In this document: one piece after another, positions 52,624-60,665 of the stretch | Numbering within the stretch: position 1 is the stretch's first letter | How the letters are laid out: each line of letters starts with the position of its first letter | Assembly (NCBI RefSeq): GCF_001447995.1 | Contig: NZ_LDPE01000002.1 | Coordinates: 124,001-188,000, forward strand | Direction: 5' to 3' | From: Maribacter dokdonensis DSW-8 | GTDB lineage: Bacteria; Bacteroidota; Bacteroidia; Flavobacteriales; Flavobacteriaceae | DNA: 64,000 nucleotides | The notes under the pieces: model-generated | The model's input: the letters and a program-made list of their open reading frames with translations, nothing else | What the model was told of the DNA's origin: nothing | The model's database searches: none | Program-made: the position numbers and the translations under genes

Positions 52624-52657
52624 CAAAGATACCCGATAATGAAAACATATCGGGTAT
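52624..52657 (-). promoter_or_regulatory. Candidate sufS promoter overlapped by a 10-bp dyad
   Basis: ATACCCGATA (52629-52638) and TATCGGGTAT (52648-52657) are exact reverse complements around a 9-nt loop. On the minus strand the dyad runs into TATCTTTG (complement of 52624-52631), a match to TAnnTTTG 18 bp from the sufS start. It may be an operator, or the terminator of the upstream barrel gene. Confidence 0.5.
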
Positions 52658-52680
52658 GAAGGGTATTGTAATATGTAATT

Positions 52681-53274
52681 TTAGAATCTAAATCCTACTC
52701 CTATTTTTAGGCGATCTATATTTTCTCTAAAATCAATGTTTATTCTTTCATTATCAAATACAACCTCATCTTTAACTTGAAGTAAAATCATATCATATTT
52801 TAATTGTAAAAAGAATCTTGATGATATATCATAGGAGATTCCGATATCAAAATTGAATCCTCCATCAGCACCACTGCGATCTGAAAAATCTGTACCTGAA
52901 ATTGATCCACTAAAATTATTACTCACAACAGAATAACCAACACCGACCATAGGATGCCATTTTGGTGCAAATGGCACACTAAACTCCGCAAACAACTTCG
53001 GTTGAAAAAGATATGTTTTAGACTTGAACGTATCTTCATTATTATTACCTGCTTTGTCATATACAAAACCACCATTAAGGTCTAAACCCAAACGAACTAA
53101 GTCTGTTCTAAAAAAGCGGTATTTTATACCTAAATCAATTGCTCCATCATTATTGGAAAATGTACCATCATCTAATGTGAATGGGTAATTAGCCTCAACA
53201 CTCCATTTCTGATCTTGAGCATGTAAAACAATACAGGTAAAAGCTAAAAATGAGGTAAGTAAAAGTCGTTTCAT
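52681..53274 (-). CDS. Outer-membrane beta-barrel protein inserted in the suf locus
   Basis: 197 aa with a signal peptide (MKRLLLTSFLAFTCIVLHAQ) and beta strands of OmpW/opacity-type barrels: SVEANYPF, GIKYRFFRTDLVRLGLDL, FLQLKYDMILLQ and a closing LKIGVGFRF ending in Phe. It lies between sufD and sufS on the same strand. There is no known role for a porin-like protein in Fe-S assembly; a hairpin at 53334-53366 may stop most of the transcript before it. It could be a chance insertion. Confidence 0.82.
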   Translation of the reverse strand: MKRLLLTSFLAFTCIVLHAQDQKWSVEANYPFTLDDGTFSNNDGAIDLGIKYRFFRTDLVRLGLDLNGGFVYDKAGNNNEDTFKSKTYLFQPKLFAEFSVPFAPKWHPMVGVGYSVVSNNFSGSISGTDFSDRSGADGGFNFDIGISYDISSRFFLQLKYDMILLQVKDEVVFDNERINIDFRENIDRLKIGVGFRF

Positions 53275-53333
53275 AAAATTCCAGTTAAATATTTATAAGA
53301 CGAAAATAGCTTAATAGCAGTGTAAGAAAATAC

Positions 53334-53366
53334 AACGGCTCGTTAAGAATAACCTAACGAACCGTT
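53334..53366 (-). terminator. Hairpin between sufD and the barrel gene
   Basis: AACGGCTCGTTA and TAACGAACCGTT pair over 12 bp with one mismatch and a 9-nt loop. The tail GTATTTTC on the minus strand is T-rich but not a clean run. It would lower expression of sufS-side genes relative to sufBCD if it terminates. Confidence 0.5.
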
Positions 53367-53396
53367 AATTTTAAATAATCTTGAATTGAAAATATA

Positions 53397-54713
53397 TTAC
53401 AAATCAAACCCAAGGTTCACCCCTAGCTTCTTTGCTATCAATTTATTTATTCTAATCTTTAATTCCGGAATACGAACAGAAGACAATACGTTATTTGCAA
53501 AGGCATACATTAATAATGCTCTTGCTTCTTTCTGTGGAATACCTCTAGATTGCAGGTAAAACAATGCATCTTCATCTAACTGACCAATAGTACAACCGTG
53601 AGAACATTTTACATCATCGGCAAAAATCTCTAATTGCGGTTTTGTATTGATGCTAGCCTTGTCACTGATTAAAATATTGTTATTCTGCTGAAAAGCATTG
53701 GTCTTTTGAGCAATTTTATCAACGATAATTTTACCATTAAACACCCCAGTTGAACTATCACCATAAATACCTTTGTAATCTTGGTGACTTTCACAATTAG
53801 GTTCAATATGATGCACTAAGGTATGGTGATCTACATGTTGCTTTTCACCTAATATAGTAACACCTTTCATGGTAGAATCTATATACTCCCCATTCTGATA
53901 AAAATTAAGGTTGTTACGAGTTAATTTACCCCCAAAGGAGAAGGTATGAACCTTAACAACACTCTTGTCTTTTTGATCAATATAGGTATTGTCGATTAAT
54001 GACGCAGATTCAACATCGTTCTGAATCTTATAAAAATCTACGATAGCACTTTTAGCGGCAAAAATTTCCGTAACCGCATTGGTAAGTACCTCGTTTGAGG
54101 TTAAACTCTGGTGACGTTCAATTATTTGTACTTCGGCATTTTCTTCAACAACGATCAAATTACGTGGTTGTAGCATTAGTGAAGCCTCATTACCTGTGGA
54201 GAAATGTAAAATTTCAATAGGTTTTTTAGGCATCTTGTTCTTAGGAATATAGATATATGCCCCTTCTCTACTAAATGCAGTATTCAAAGATGTCAATGAC
54301 TCGTCTTTAGATGCAATTTTATTGAAATACACATCTATAACCGGTTTGTACATTGGTTTAGTAAGTGCAGCACTCATTAAGCAGATATCTACACCGTCAT
54401 GCGTGGTCTCAGAAAGGTAAGAACTGTAAATACCATCTACGAAAACAATCTTATAAGAATCGATCTCGTGTAAAAAGTAACGCTTTACATCTTTATATTC
54501 CAACGCATTATCCTCCTTTGGAAAAATGCTAAAATCAATTTTCTGTAAGCTATTAAGCGAAGTATATTTCCATGCTTCCTCCTTTTTGGAAGGAAACCCT
54601 TTTTCCTCAAAGTTCTTTATAGCCGCCATACGAACATCGTGTACCGGATGCTCTACATCCACGTTGTTCTCAAACGCCATAAAAGAGGAAATCAATTTAT
54701 CTTTTAAATCCAT
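53397..54713 (-). CDS. sufD: SufD, part of the SufBCD scaffold
   Basis: 438 aa. The SufD C-terminal core is visible: DVKCSHGCTIGQLDEDALFYLQSRGI, with the conserved His of the CSH motif. Earlier part holds the right-handed beta-helix (HHTLVHHIEPNCESHQDYKGI). It forms the SufBC2D complex that builds Fe-S clusters and is matched by sufC 76 bp upstream. The length is normal. It lacks the SufB-type Cys in the region near the end, as expected for SufD. Confidence 0.94.
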   Translation of the reverse strand: MDLKDKLISSFMAFENNVDVEHPVHDVRMAAIKNFEEKGFPSKKEEAWKYTSLNSLQKIDFSIFPKEDNALEYKDVKRYFLHEIDSYKIVFVDGIYSSYLSETTHDGVDICLMSAALTKPMYKPVIDVYFNKIASKDESLTSLNTAFSREGAYIYIPKNKMPKKPIEILHFSTGNEASLMLQPRNLIVVEENAEVQIIERHQSLTSNEVLTNAVTEIFAAKSAIVDFYKIQNDVESASLIDNTYIDQKDKSVVKVHTFSFGGKLTRNNLNFYQNGEYIDSTMKGVTILGEKQHVDHHTLVHHIEPNCESHQDYKGIYGDSSTGVFNGKIIVDKIAQKTNAFQQNNNILISDKASINTKPQLEIFADDVKCSHGCTIGQLDEDALFYLQSRGIPQKEARALLMYAFANNVLSSVRIPELKIRINKLIAKKLGVNLGFDL

Positions 54714-54719
54714 ATATCT

Positions 54720-54785
54720 TTAGTATTAAGTCCTTAGTACAAAGTAATAAGTACTCTATACTAAGTACTTTGTACTTAGTACTAA
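54720..54785. repeat. AAGTAC-rich spacer between sufC and sufD
   Basis: A 66-bp stretch with AGTAC recurring several times. CTAAGTAC (54761-54768) and GTACTTAG (54772-54779) form a perfect dyad around TTT. It could fold as mRNA hairpins between two genes of one operon. No terminator tail is present. Confidence 0.55.
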
Positions 54786-54789
54786 TTTT

Positions 54790-55542
54790 TTAAACCGCTG
54801 TTTCTTGCTTTAACCAGTCGTATCCTTTCTCTTCTAGCTCTAAAGCAAGTTCTTTACCACCAGATTTTACGATTTTACCATTATGCAATACATGTACATA
54901 ATCAGGCACTATATATTCCAACAAACGTTGGTAGTGTGTAATTAAGATAACTGCATTGTCTTTGCTCTTTAACTTATTTACACCACTAGCAACAATTCTT
55001 AGGGCATCAATATCCAAACCAGAATCGGTTTCATCTAAGATAGCCACCTTTGGTTCTAACATTGCCATTTGAAAAATTTCGTTTCTCTTTTTCTCGCCAC
55101 CAGAGAAACCTTCGTTCAAAGATCTAGATAAGAACTTACGGTCGATTTCCAATAATTCAGATTTCTCACGAATTAATTTCAACATATCCTTGGCAGGCAT
55201 GTCCTCTAAACCTTTTGCCTTACGAGATTCGTTAATGGCAGTTTTCATAAAGTTGGTTACAGAAACGCCTGGAATTTCCACTGGGTATTGAAAAGAAAGA
55301 AAAACACCTTTATGCGCTCTTTCTTCTGGAGATACATCCTCTAAATCTTCTCCACTTAGTTCAATAGAACCTTGGGTAACTTCAAAGTTCTCATTACCTG
55401 CAATTACAGAAGCCAATGTACTCTTACCTGAACCATTTGGTCCCATGATAGCATGAACTTCTCCTGCTTTAACTTCTAGATTAATTCCTTTTAATATTTC
55501 CTTATCCTCTACACTAGCATGTAGATCTTTAATTTTCAACAT
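54790..55542 (-). CDS. sufC: SufC, ATPase of the SUF complex
   Basis: 250 aa ABC-type ATPase without membrane domain. Walker A GPNGSGKST (35-43), signature LNEGFSGGEKKRNEI, Walker B VAILDETDSGLD, and the H-loop in ILITHYQRLL. It powers SufBCD conformational changes during cluster assembly. Located between sufB and sufD on the minus strand, in the order B-C-D. Confidence 0.96.
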   Translation of the reverse strand: MLKIKDLHASVEDKEILKGINLEVKAGEVHAIMGPNGSGKSTLASVIAGNENFEVTQGSIELSGEDLEDVSPEERAHKGVFLSFQYPVEIPGVSVTNFMKTAINESRKAKGLEDMPAKDMLKLIREKSELLEIDRKFLSRSLNEGFSGGEKKRNEIFQMAMLEPKVAILDETDSGLDIDALRIVASGVNKLKSKDNAVILITHYQRLLEYIVPDYVHVLHNGKIVKSGGKELALELEEKGYDWLKQETAV

Positions 55543-55598
55543 AATATGTTACTTTAAATATTCTGGTGCCTATGGCTTTTTTTTAATATTGACTTTTC

Positions 55599-57044
55599 TT
55601 ATCCTACAGAACCTTCTAAACTAATTTCCAATAGCTTTTGGGCTTCTACAGCAAATTCCATCGGTAGTTTGTTCAGTACCTCTTTACTGAAACCGTTTAC
55701 GATCAATGCAATTGCCTTTTCAGTATCTATACCTCTTTGGTTACAGTAGAAAATTTGATCTTCACCAATTTTACTTGTTGTAGCCTCGTGCTCTATCATG
55801 GCGCTTTTGTTCTTTGCCTCAATGTACGGGAAGGTATGTGCACCACACTCGTTACCCATCAACAAAGAATCGCATTGAGAGAAATTACGTGCACCTTCTG
55901 CACGGCTGTTCACCTGTACCAGTCCACGGTAACTATTTTGGGATTTACCTGCAGAAATACCTTTAGAAATAATAGTACTCTTGGTGTTCTTACCAATATG
56001 AACCATTTTAGTTCCCGTATCTGCTTGTTGGTAATTGTTTGTTACTGCAATAGAATAGAATTCCCCTATGGAGTTATCTCCTTTTAAGATACAGGAAGGA
56101 TATTTCCAGGTAACGGCAGATCCTGTCTCTACCTGTGTCCAAGAAACTTTGGCGTTCTTTTCTACCAATGCTCTTTTGGTAACAAAATTGAATACTCCGC
56201 CTTTACCATCTTTTCCTCCAGGGAACCAGTTTTGTACCGTTGAGTATTTAATTTCCGCACCATCTAAAGCAATAAGCTCTACAACGGCTGCATGTAATTG
56301 GTTTTCATCTCTAGAAGGTGCAGTACAACCTTCAAGGTAACTTACATAACTATCTTCATCCGCAATAACCAAGGTACGCTCAAACTGACCTGTACCTGCT
56401 TGATTTATTCTAAAATAAGTAGAAAGTTCCATTGGGCAACGAACACCTTTTGGAATGTAACAGAAACTACCATCAGAGAAAACCGCAGAATTTAAGGCTG
56501 CGTAAAAATTATCTCTTTTTGGAACTACAGAACCAATATACTTTTTCACCAATTCTGGGTGATCTTTAATAGCTTCAGAAATGGAACAGAAAATAATACC
56601 TTTTTCTGCCAAGGTCTTCTTAAATGTAGTTGCTACGGATACCGAATCCATTACAATATCTACCGCTACATTTTGAAGTTTCTTTTGCTCATCTACAGAT
56701 ATTCCCAACTTTTTGTACATCTCCAACAACTCTGGATCAACATCATCTAAAGTTTTGTTCGGATCTGCTTTCTTTGGGGCAGAGTAGTACGATATCGCTT
56801 GAAAATCTGGTTTTTGATAATGTACATTAGCCCATTCTGGCTCTTCCATTTCTTTCCAGTACTTAAAAGCCTCTAATCTCCAAAGCGTCATCCATTCCGG
56901 CTCTCCTTTTTTCTTAGAAATAGCAATAACGATCTCTTCGTTTAAACCATTGGGAAACGTTTCGGACTCAATATCTGTATAGAAACCGTATTCATATTCT
57001 TTGGTTTCCAGTTCTTTCTTTAATTCTTCTTCTGTATATGCCAT
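55599..57044 (-). CDS. sufB: SufB, scaffold subunit of the SUF complex
   Basis: 481 aa, normal size. Seen: the N-terminal helical part ([16 protein letters not shown]), the beta-helix core ([25 protein letters not shown]), and the cluster-related C-terminal stretch [24 protein letters not shown], with a Cys near residue 433 equivalent to the conserved SufB cysteine. It accepts sulfur from SufE and assembles the cluster with SufC and SufD. It follows a four-helix gene and precedes sufC by 56 bp. Confidence 0.96.
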   Translation of the reverse strand: MAYTEEELKKELETKEYEYGFYTDIESETFPNGLNEEIVIAISKKKGEPEWMTLWRLEAFKYWKEMEEPEWANVHYQKPDFQAISYYSAPKKADPNKTLDDVDPELLEMYKKLGISVDEQKKLQNVAVDIVMDSVSVATTFKKTLAEKGIIFCSISEAIKDHPELVKKYIGSVVPKRDNFYAALNSAVFSDGSFCYIPKGVRCPMELSTYFRINQAGTGQFERTLVIADEDSYVSYLEGCTAPSRDENQLHAAVVELIALDGAEIKYSTVQNWFPGGKDGKGGVFNFVTKRALVEKNAKVSWTQVETGSAVTWKYPSCILKGDNSIGEFYSIAVTNNYQQADTGTKMVHIGKNTKSTIISKGISAGKSQNSYRGLVQVNSRAEGARNFSQCDSLLMGNECGAHTFPYIEAKNKSAMIEHEATTSKIGEDQIFYCNQRGIDTEKAIALIVNGFSKEVLNKLPMEFAVEAQKLLEISLEGSVG

Positions 57045-57083
57045 ATATTTATAGTTAATAAGTTAAAAGATAACGAGTTAAAA

Positions 57084-57455
57084 CTAACTACATCTCTTCT
57101 TAACATATTTAATATAGTTTGCTAGCTGCCTTGAAATAACCACAATTTGCGCTCTATACTCTATTAATTCCCTTTTATCAAAATATCCTATTTCCTCCAT
57201 TACATTGAAAATATTTCTCACTTCTCCTGAAGATCCTTTCGCAAAATATAGGAACCTAATCAATTCCTTATCCGTTTCTCGTTCAAAACCTTCGGAAATA
57301 TTATTTGAAATTGAAATTGTTGCTCTTCTTAATTGATCAACCATTGCAAAATCATTTTTCAGAGGTTGCCTTTCTAGCAAACTATAGATATTCCCTGTAA
57401 ACGTTATCGATAATTTGTATACTTCTAAATCTTCAAAAGAACTATACATAAACAC
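57084..57455 (-). CDS. Four-helix bundle protein (S23/intervening-sequence type)
   Basis: 123 aa with the family pattern FEDLEVYKLSITFTGNIYSL, FAMVDQLRRATISISNNISEGFER and RFLYFAKGSSGEVRN, and closing KRCS. Such proteins are known from intervening sequences of 23S rRNA genes and from accessory DNA; their role is not settled. It is found here between the IscA-like gene (36-bp gap) and sufB (39-bp gap). It is not a usual suf gene, so it may have inserted into the operon. Confidence 0.85.
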   Translation of the reverse strand: MFMYSSFEDLEVYKLSITFTGNIYSLLERQPLKNDFAMVDQLRRATISISNNISEGFERETDKELIRFLYFAKGSSGEVRNIFNVMEEIGYFDKRELIEYRAQIVVISRQLANYIKYVKKRCS

Positions 57456-57491
57456 CTTTACTTATTTCCTTTTTTCTCTTTTTACTTTAAT

Positions 57492-57821
57492 TTATAATGA
57501 AAAACTTTCGCCACAACCACAGGTTCTTTGTGCGTTAGGGTTGTTAAAAACAAATCCTTTTCCGTTTAGACCACCTGAGTATTCCAGCACAGTTCCTACT
57601 AAATATAAAAAGCTTTTCTTATCTACGATAATTCGTACATTATTGTCTTCGAACACTTTATCAGCTTCATCTTTCTTATTATCGAAGTTTAACTCGTAAG
57701 ATAATCCACTACACCCGCCACTCTTTACACCAACACGCACAAAATCTTTAGAAGCATCAAAACCCTCTTCTGTCATGAGGCTGATGACTTTCTGTTTAGC
57801 CGTTTCTGATACTTGAATCAT
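57492..57821 (-). CDS. A-type Fe-S carrier (IscA/SufA-like), HesB family
   Basis: 109 aa. The three conserved cysteines are Cys37 in SGGCSGLSYEL, and Cys101 and Cys103 in RTCGCGESF. A-type carriers pass Fe-S clusters from the scaffold to apoproteins. It is the first gene of the suf row on the minus strand, with a dyad over its promoter. Whether it is closer to SufA or ErpA cannot be told by eye. Confidence 0.93.
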   Translation of the reverse strand: MIQVSETAKQKVISLMTEEGFDASKDFVRVGVKSGGCSGLSYELNFDNKKDEADKVFEDNNVRIIVDKKSFLYLVGTVLEYSGGLNGKGFVFNNPNAQRTCGCGESFSL

Positions 57822-57851
57822 AATATCTCGATTTAATCTAAAAATAGTTTA

Positions 57852-57908
57852 CAAATATACGTTATAAGTAGGTTTTTACCATAGAACCTTACATTATTAT
57901 AACGTATA
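57852..57908 (-). promoter_or_regulatory. suf promoter with a 12-bp perfect dyad
   Basis: TATACGTTATAA (57856-57867) and TTATAACGTATA (57897-57908) are exact reverse complements, 29 nt apart. The left copy overlaps the minus-strand -7 element TATATTTG (complement of 57852-57859), 30 bp before the IscA-like start. A regulator binding both halves is a natural reading. It may be an iron or Fe-S sensor, but the factor is unknown. Confidence 0.55.
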
Positions 57909-57944
57909 AGTCAATAGAGAAATCCTATGATCAACTGTTGAAGG

Positions 57945-59291
57945 TTATTTAATTTTTAGAAGTACAAGGTCTGTATTTCCTTTAGAGGTCAAGGTATTAA
58001 AATCAGTACTTGCCGTTTCTCCCACCACCATTACACTTCCGTCCTCATTTTCAATGAGATCATATGCAAAATCCAGTCCCGACCCACCATAGGATTTCTC
58101 CCAGACCAATTCTCCTACACTATTGGTTTTCACCAGCCAAATATCATTTTCACCATAATTAAACGAACTGTCCTTATCATCACTTTTTGAATTACCGGTA
58201 ATGTAGAAACCGCCATCTTTACTCTGCAAAACAGCTTGTGCCAGATCAAACTCCGATCCGCCATAGGTCTGTTCCCATACGAGGTTGCCTTCGGCATCAA
58301 TTTTGATCATCCACACATCAGACCCTCCATGATTGACCAATACATCTCCATTGTTACTAAATGTATTTCCTACCACAACATAACCATCATCTGAGGTTTT
58401 TGCTATATCATATGCAACCTCAATACCATCGCCCCCAAATGAATGCTCCCAAAGCAGATTGCCAAATGCATCTACCTTAACTACCCAGAACTCATAACTA
58501 CCATTGGTGCTGCTAACATCGTAATCATCACTTTCAGTAAAACCGGCCATTACAAAACCGCCATCATTACTCTGAACCACGCTGTGAGCACGGTCATTGT
58601 TTGTTCCACCAAAATAACCTCGCCACTGAATACTTCCATTTTCATCTATTTTGGTGCCCCAAAATTCACCCACACCATGGCTGGTAAGACCGTTTCCTTT
58701 TTCAGTATTGCCGTCGGCCCTGGCCGAGGTAATATCTAAAAAACCCGTAAAAAAGTACCCACCTTGTGACGCCTCAAGAATATCGTATGAATGATCATGT
58801 CCAGAAAAGCCGTAGCTGCTCTCCCATTCCAAAACACCTTGTGCATCTAATTTTAAAATCCAGTTGTCATGAAAACCTTGATTATTGGTAGCATCACCAT
58901 CACTACTCATGGCATAACCCGTTAGCGCATAACCACCATCTGTAGTTTGAACCAAACTCTGACCGATATCGTCCATACTACCGCCATAAGTTTTGTTCCA
59001 TTGTAAAACTCCGTTGGCATCAAATTTTAAAAACCAATAATCATTTTCTTCCTCAAACTTTGCAGCAATATCACCATCAATACTACCTGTATATCCTAAA
59101 ACGGCAAAACCCCCATCGTTTGTTCCAATAATTGCCTGAGCACTTTCGTTTCCACTACCGCCAAAATTTTTGACCCAAACCAACTCCCCTACAAATTCAG
59201 ATTCTAGCCCGTTAAAAGCAACTTCTGCATCTTCTTTTGCACAAGAAAAAACAACACACAGCACCAAGAACAAAAGAATTCGTCTTATCAT
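57945..59291 (-). CDS. Lipoprotein made of seven ~57-residue propeller-like repeats
   Basis: 448 aa. A lipoprotein signal (LVLCVVFSCAKED, Cys near 17) is followed by seven repeats that fill the rest. Each has W-x-K/E-x-YGGS-xxDxA, then DGGY/F-xxxG, and ends in D-xW-xxKxD-xxGxLxW. Seven such units fit a seven-bladed beta-propeller. Repeat 3 is longer and the last is without a full end. It overlaps the choice-of-anchor B gene by 1 bp (TGATG), so they are translationally coupled. A surface-binding role is inferred. Confidence 0.85.
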   Translation of the reverse strand: MIRRILLFLVLCVVFSCAKEDAEVAFNGLESEFVGELVWVKNFGGSGNESAQAIIGTNDGGFAVLGYTGSIDGDIAAKFEEENDYWFLKFDANGVLQWNKTYGGSMDDIGQSLVQTTDGGYALTGYAMSSDGDATNNQGFHDNWILKLDAQGVLEWESSYGFSGHDHSYDILEASQGGYFFTGFLDITSARADGNTEKGNGLTSHGVGEFWGTKIDENGSIQWRGYFGGTNNDRAHSVVQSNDGGFVMAGFTESDDYDVSSTNGSYEFWVVKVDAFGNLLWEHSFGGDGIEVAYDIAKTSDDGYVVVGNTFSNNGDVLVNHGGSDVWMIKIDAEGNLVWEQTYGGSEFDLAQAVLQSKDGGFYITGNSKSDDKDSSFNYGENDIWLVKTNSVGELVWEKSYGGSGLDFAYDLIENEDGSVMVVGETASTDFNTLTSKGNTDLVLLKIK

Positions 59292-60538
59292 CAGTTCGAT
59301 TTTTTAATAATAAAGAAACCGCTATTGATATCGCTTACAACAATATTGGCACTTTCAAAATAAGGATAAACACTCCAAACACCTGAAAACTGCGTATTAT
59401 CATTTTCAGGGTAGGTATCAAAATACCCTGTTTCAACAACCACACTGTTCTCAATTTCAGAAATATCCAAAATTCGCACACCGGCAGTATAATTGGCCAA
59501 GAAAAACTCATCTTGCAATACATAACCATTATGATCTATGGCATTCGTAGGACCTAAATACGTGTGATGCAACACGGGATTCTCTAAATCTGCCATATCA
59601 AAAATTAGCGTACGTGTTTGAAAACCTTGTCTCACCTCATCCAATTCATCACCTAGGATAAAAAAACGCTGATCTTCCGTAAACCAACCTTGGTGTGTAT
59701 ATCCAATATTAGAATATGGCAATGTAGCCAAGGTTATCGGTGCACTCTTGTCCGATATATCCACGACTACCACTAAGTCTTCATTAGCACCCACAAATAT
59801 TTCCGCCCCTTGATAATCAGCATCAGGTCCATTATATGTAATCACCTGGGCATCATGCGTATATCCATTTAAACCCCAACCACCTGCAAGTACAGGAACA
59901 ATAGGATTTTGTAGATCAAGAAAATGCACTCCGCCGTTAAACTCATCATCCCTATCAGTACCGACCGGATAGGCAAAACCAGAGGTTTCATTTATTACGA
60001 TGTTATGTGCATTTCCAAGTCCGGTATAACGCCCGTCCGCCGTAAATTCTTGGGGAGGGCCAACAACATTTCGCAACCGCTTTAGATCAAACACCTGAAC
60101 ACCATGACCATTAGCCTCTGAGACCACATAAGCAAAATCTTCATACACTTTTACATCTCTCCAGGAACTGGCAGTTGTAGCTGTTGGTAGTTTTCCTAAG
60201 TACATAGGGTTTTCAGCATCGGAAATATCTATAAATACCGTACCATTATCCAAGCCCATTATGGCATACTCCTTACCTGTTTCGGCATCGGTCCACCCCC
60301 ATATATCATTAGCCTCGCTAGCAGAAAAATCGTCTAAAGAAATATGCGCTACCAAATCATAGCCATTGCAAGGGTAAATACCTGCCATTCCATTATTGCA
60401 TGGTAAACTTCCTATTTCGTTAGGTATGTTGGAAGGCGTTTCATTTTCTACCTCATCGTCTAGCTCTAAATTGGCGCTATCATCTGAAGAACAGCTAAAA
60501 AGCAAAGAAAATGTTAAAAACCAAATCACCTTTTTCAT
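59291..60538 (-). CDS. Choice-of-anchor B family lipoprotein
   Basis: 415 aa. Lipoprotein signal (FLTFSLLFSCSSDD). Then a run of LVIP-like repeats typical of the choice-of-anchor B family: LGKLPTATTASSWRDVKVYEDFAYVVSEANGHGVQVFDL and similar segments, key residues W-R-D-V and V-x-D. It is predicted to be at the cell surface. It is the upstream partner of the seven-repeat lipoprotein (TGATG overlap). The role is not known; probably adhesive or scaffold-like. Confidence 0.87.
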   Translation of the reverse strand: MKKVIWFLTFSLLFSCSSDDSANLELDDEVENETPSNIPNEIGSLPCNNGMAGIYPCNGYDLVAHISLDDFSASEANDIWGWTDAETGKEYAIMGLDNGTVFIDISDAENPMYLGKLPTATTASSWRDVKVYEDFAYVVSEANGHGVQVFDLKRLRNVVGPPQEFTADGRYTGLGNAHNIVINETSGFAYPVGTDRDDEFNGGVHFLDLQNPIVPVLAGGWGLNGYTHDAQVITYNGPDADYQGAEIFVGANEDLVVVVDISDKSAPITLATLPYSNIGYTHQGWFTEDQRFFILGDELDEVRQGFQTRTLIFDMADLENPVLHHTYLGPTNAIDHNGYVLQDEFFLANYTAGVRILDISEIENSVVVETGYFDTYPENDNTQFSGVWSVYPYFESANIVVSDINSGFFIIKKSN

Positions 60539-60665
60539 GCAATCAATTTATAGTCAACACTTAAAGATACTAAATGCATTCATACAGAATGTATTAAATC
60601 CGTTAACCATTTAAATTTCAAAAGAATTCGATTATCTTCATTACCGAATCAAACAACAACAACTT

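Noticed and set aside
52606..52626. 7-codon extension of sufS
   Set aside because: The family starts at MLDIKKIREDFP; the extension overlaps the putative promoter.
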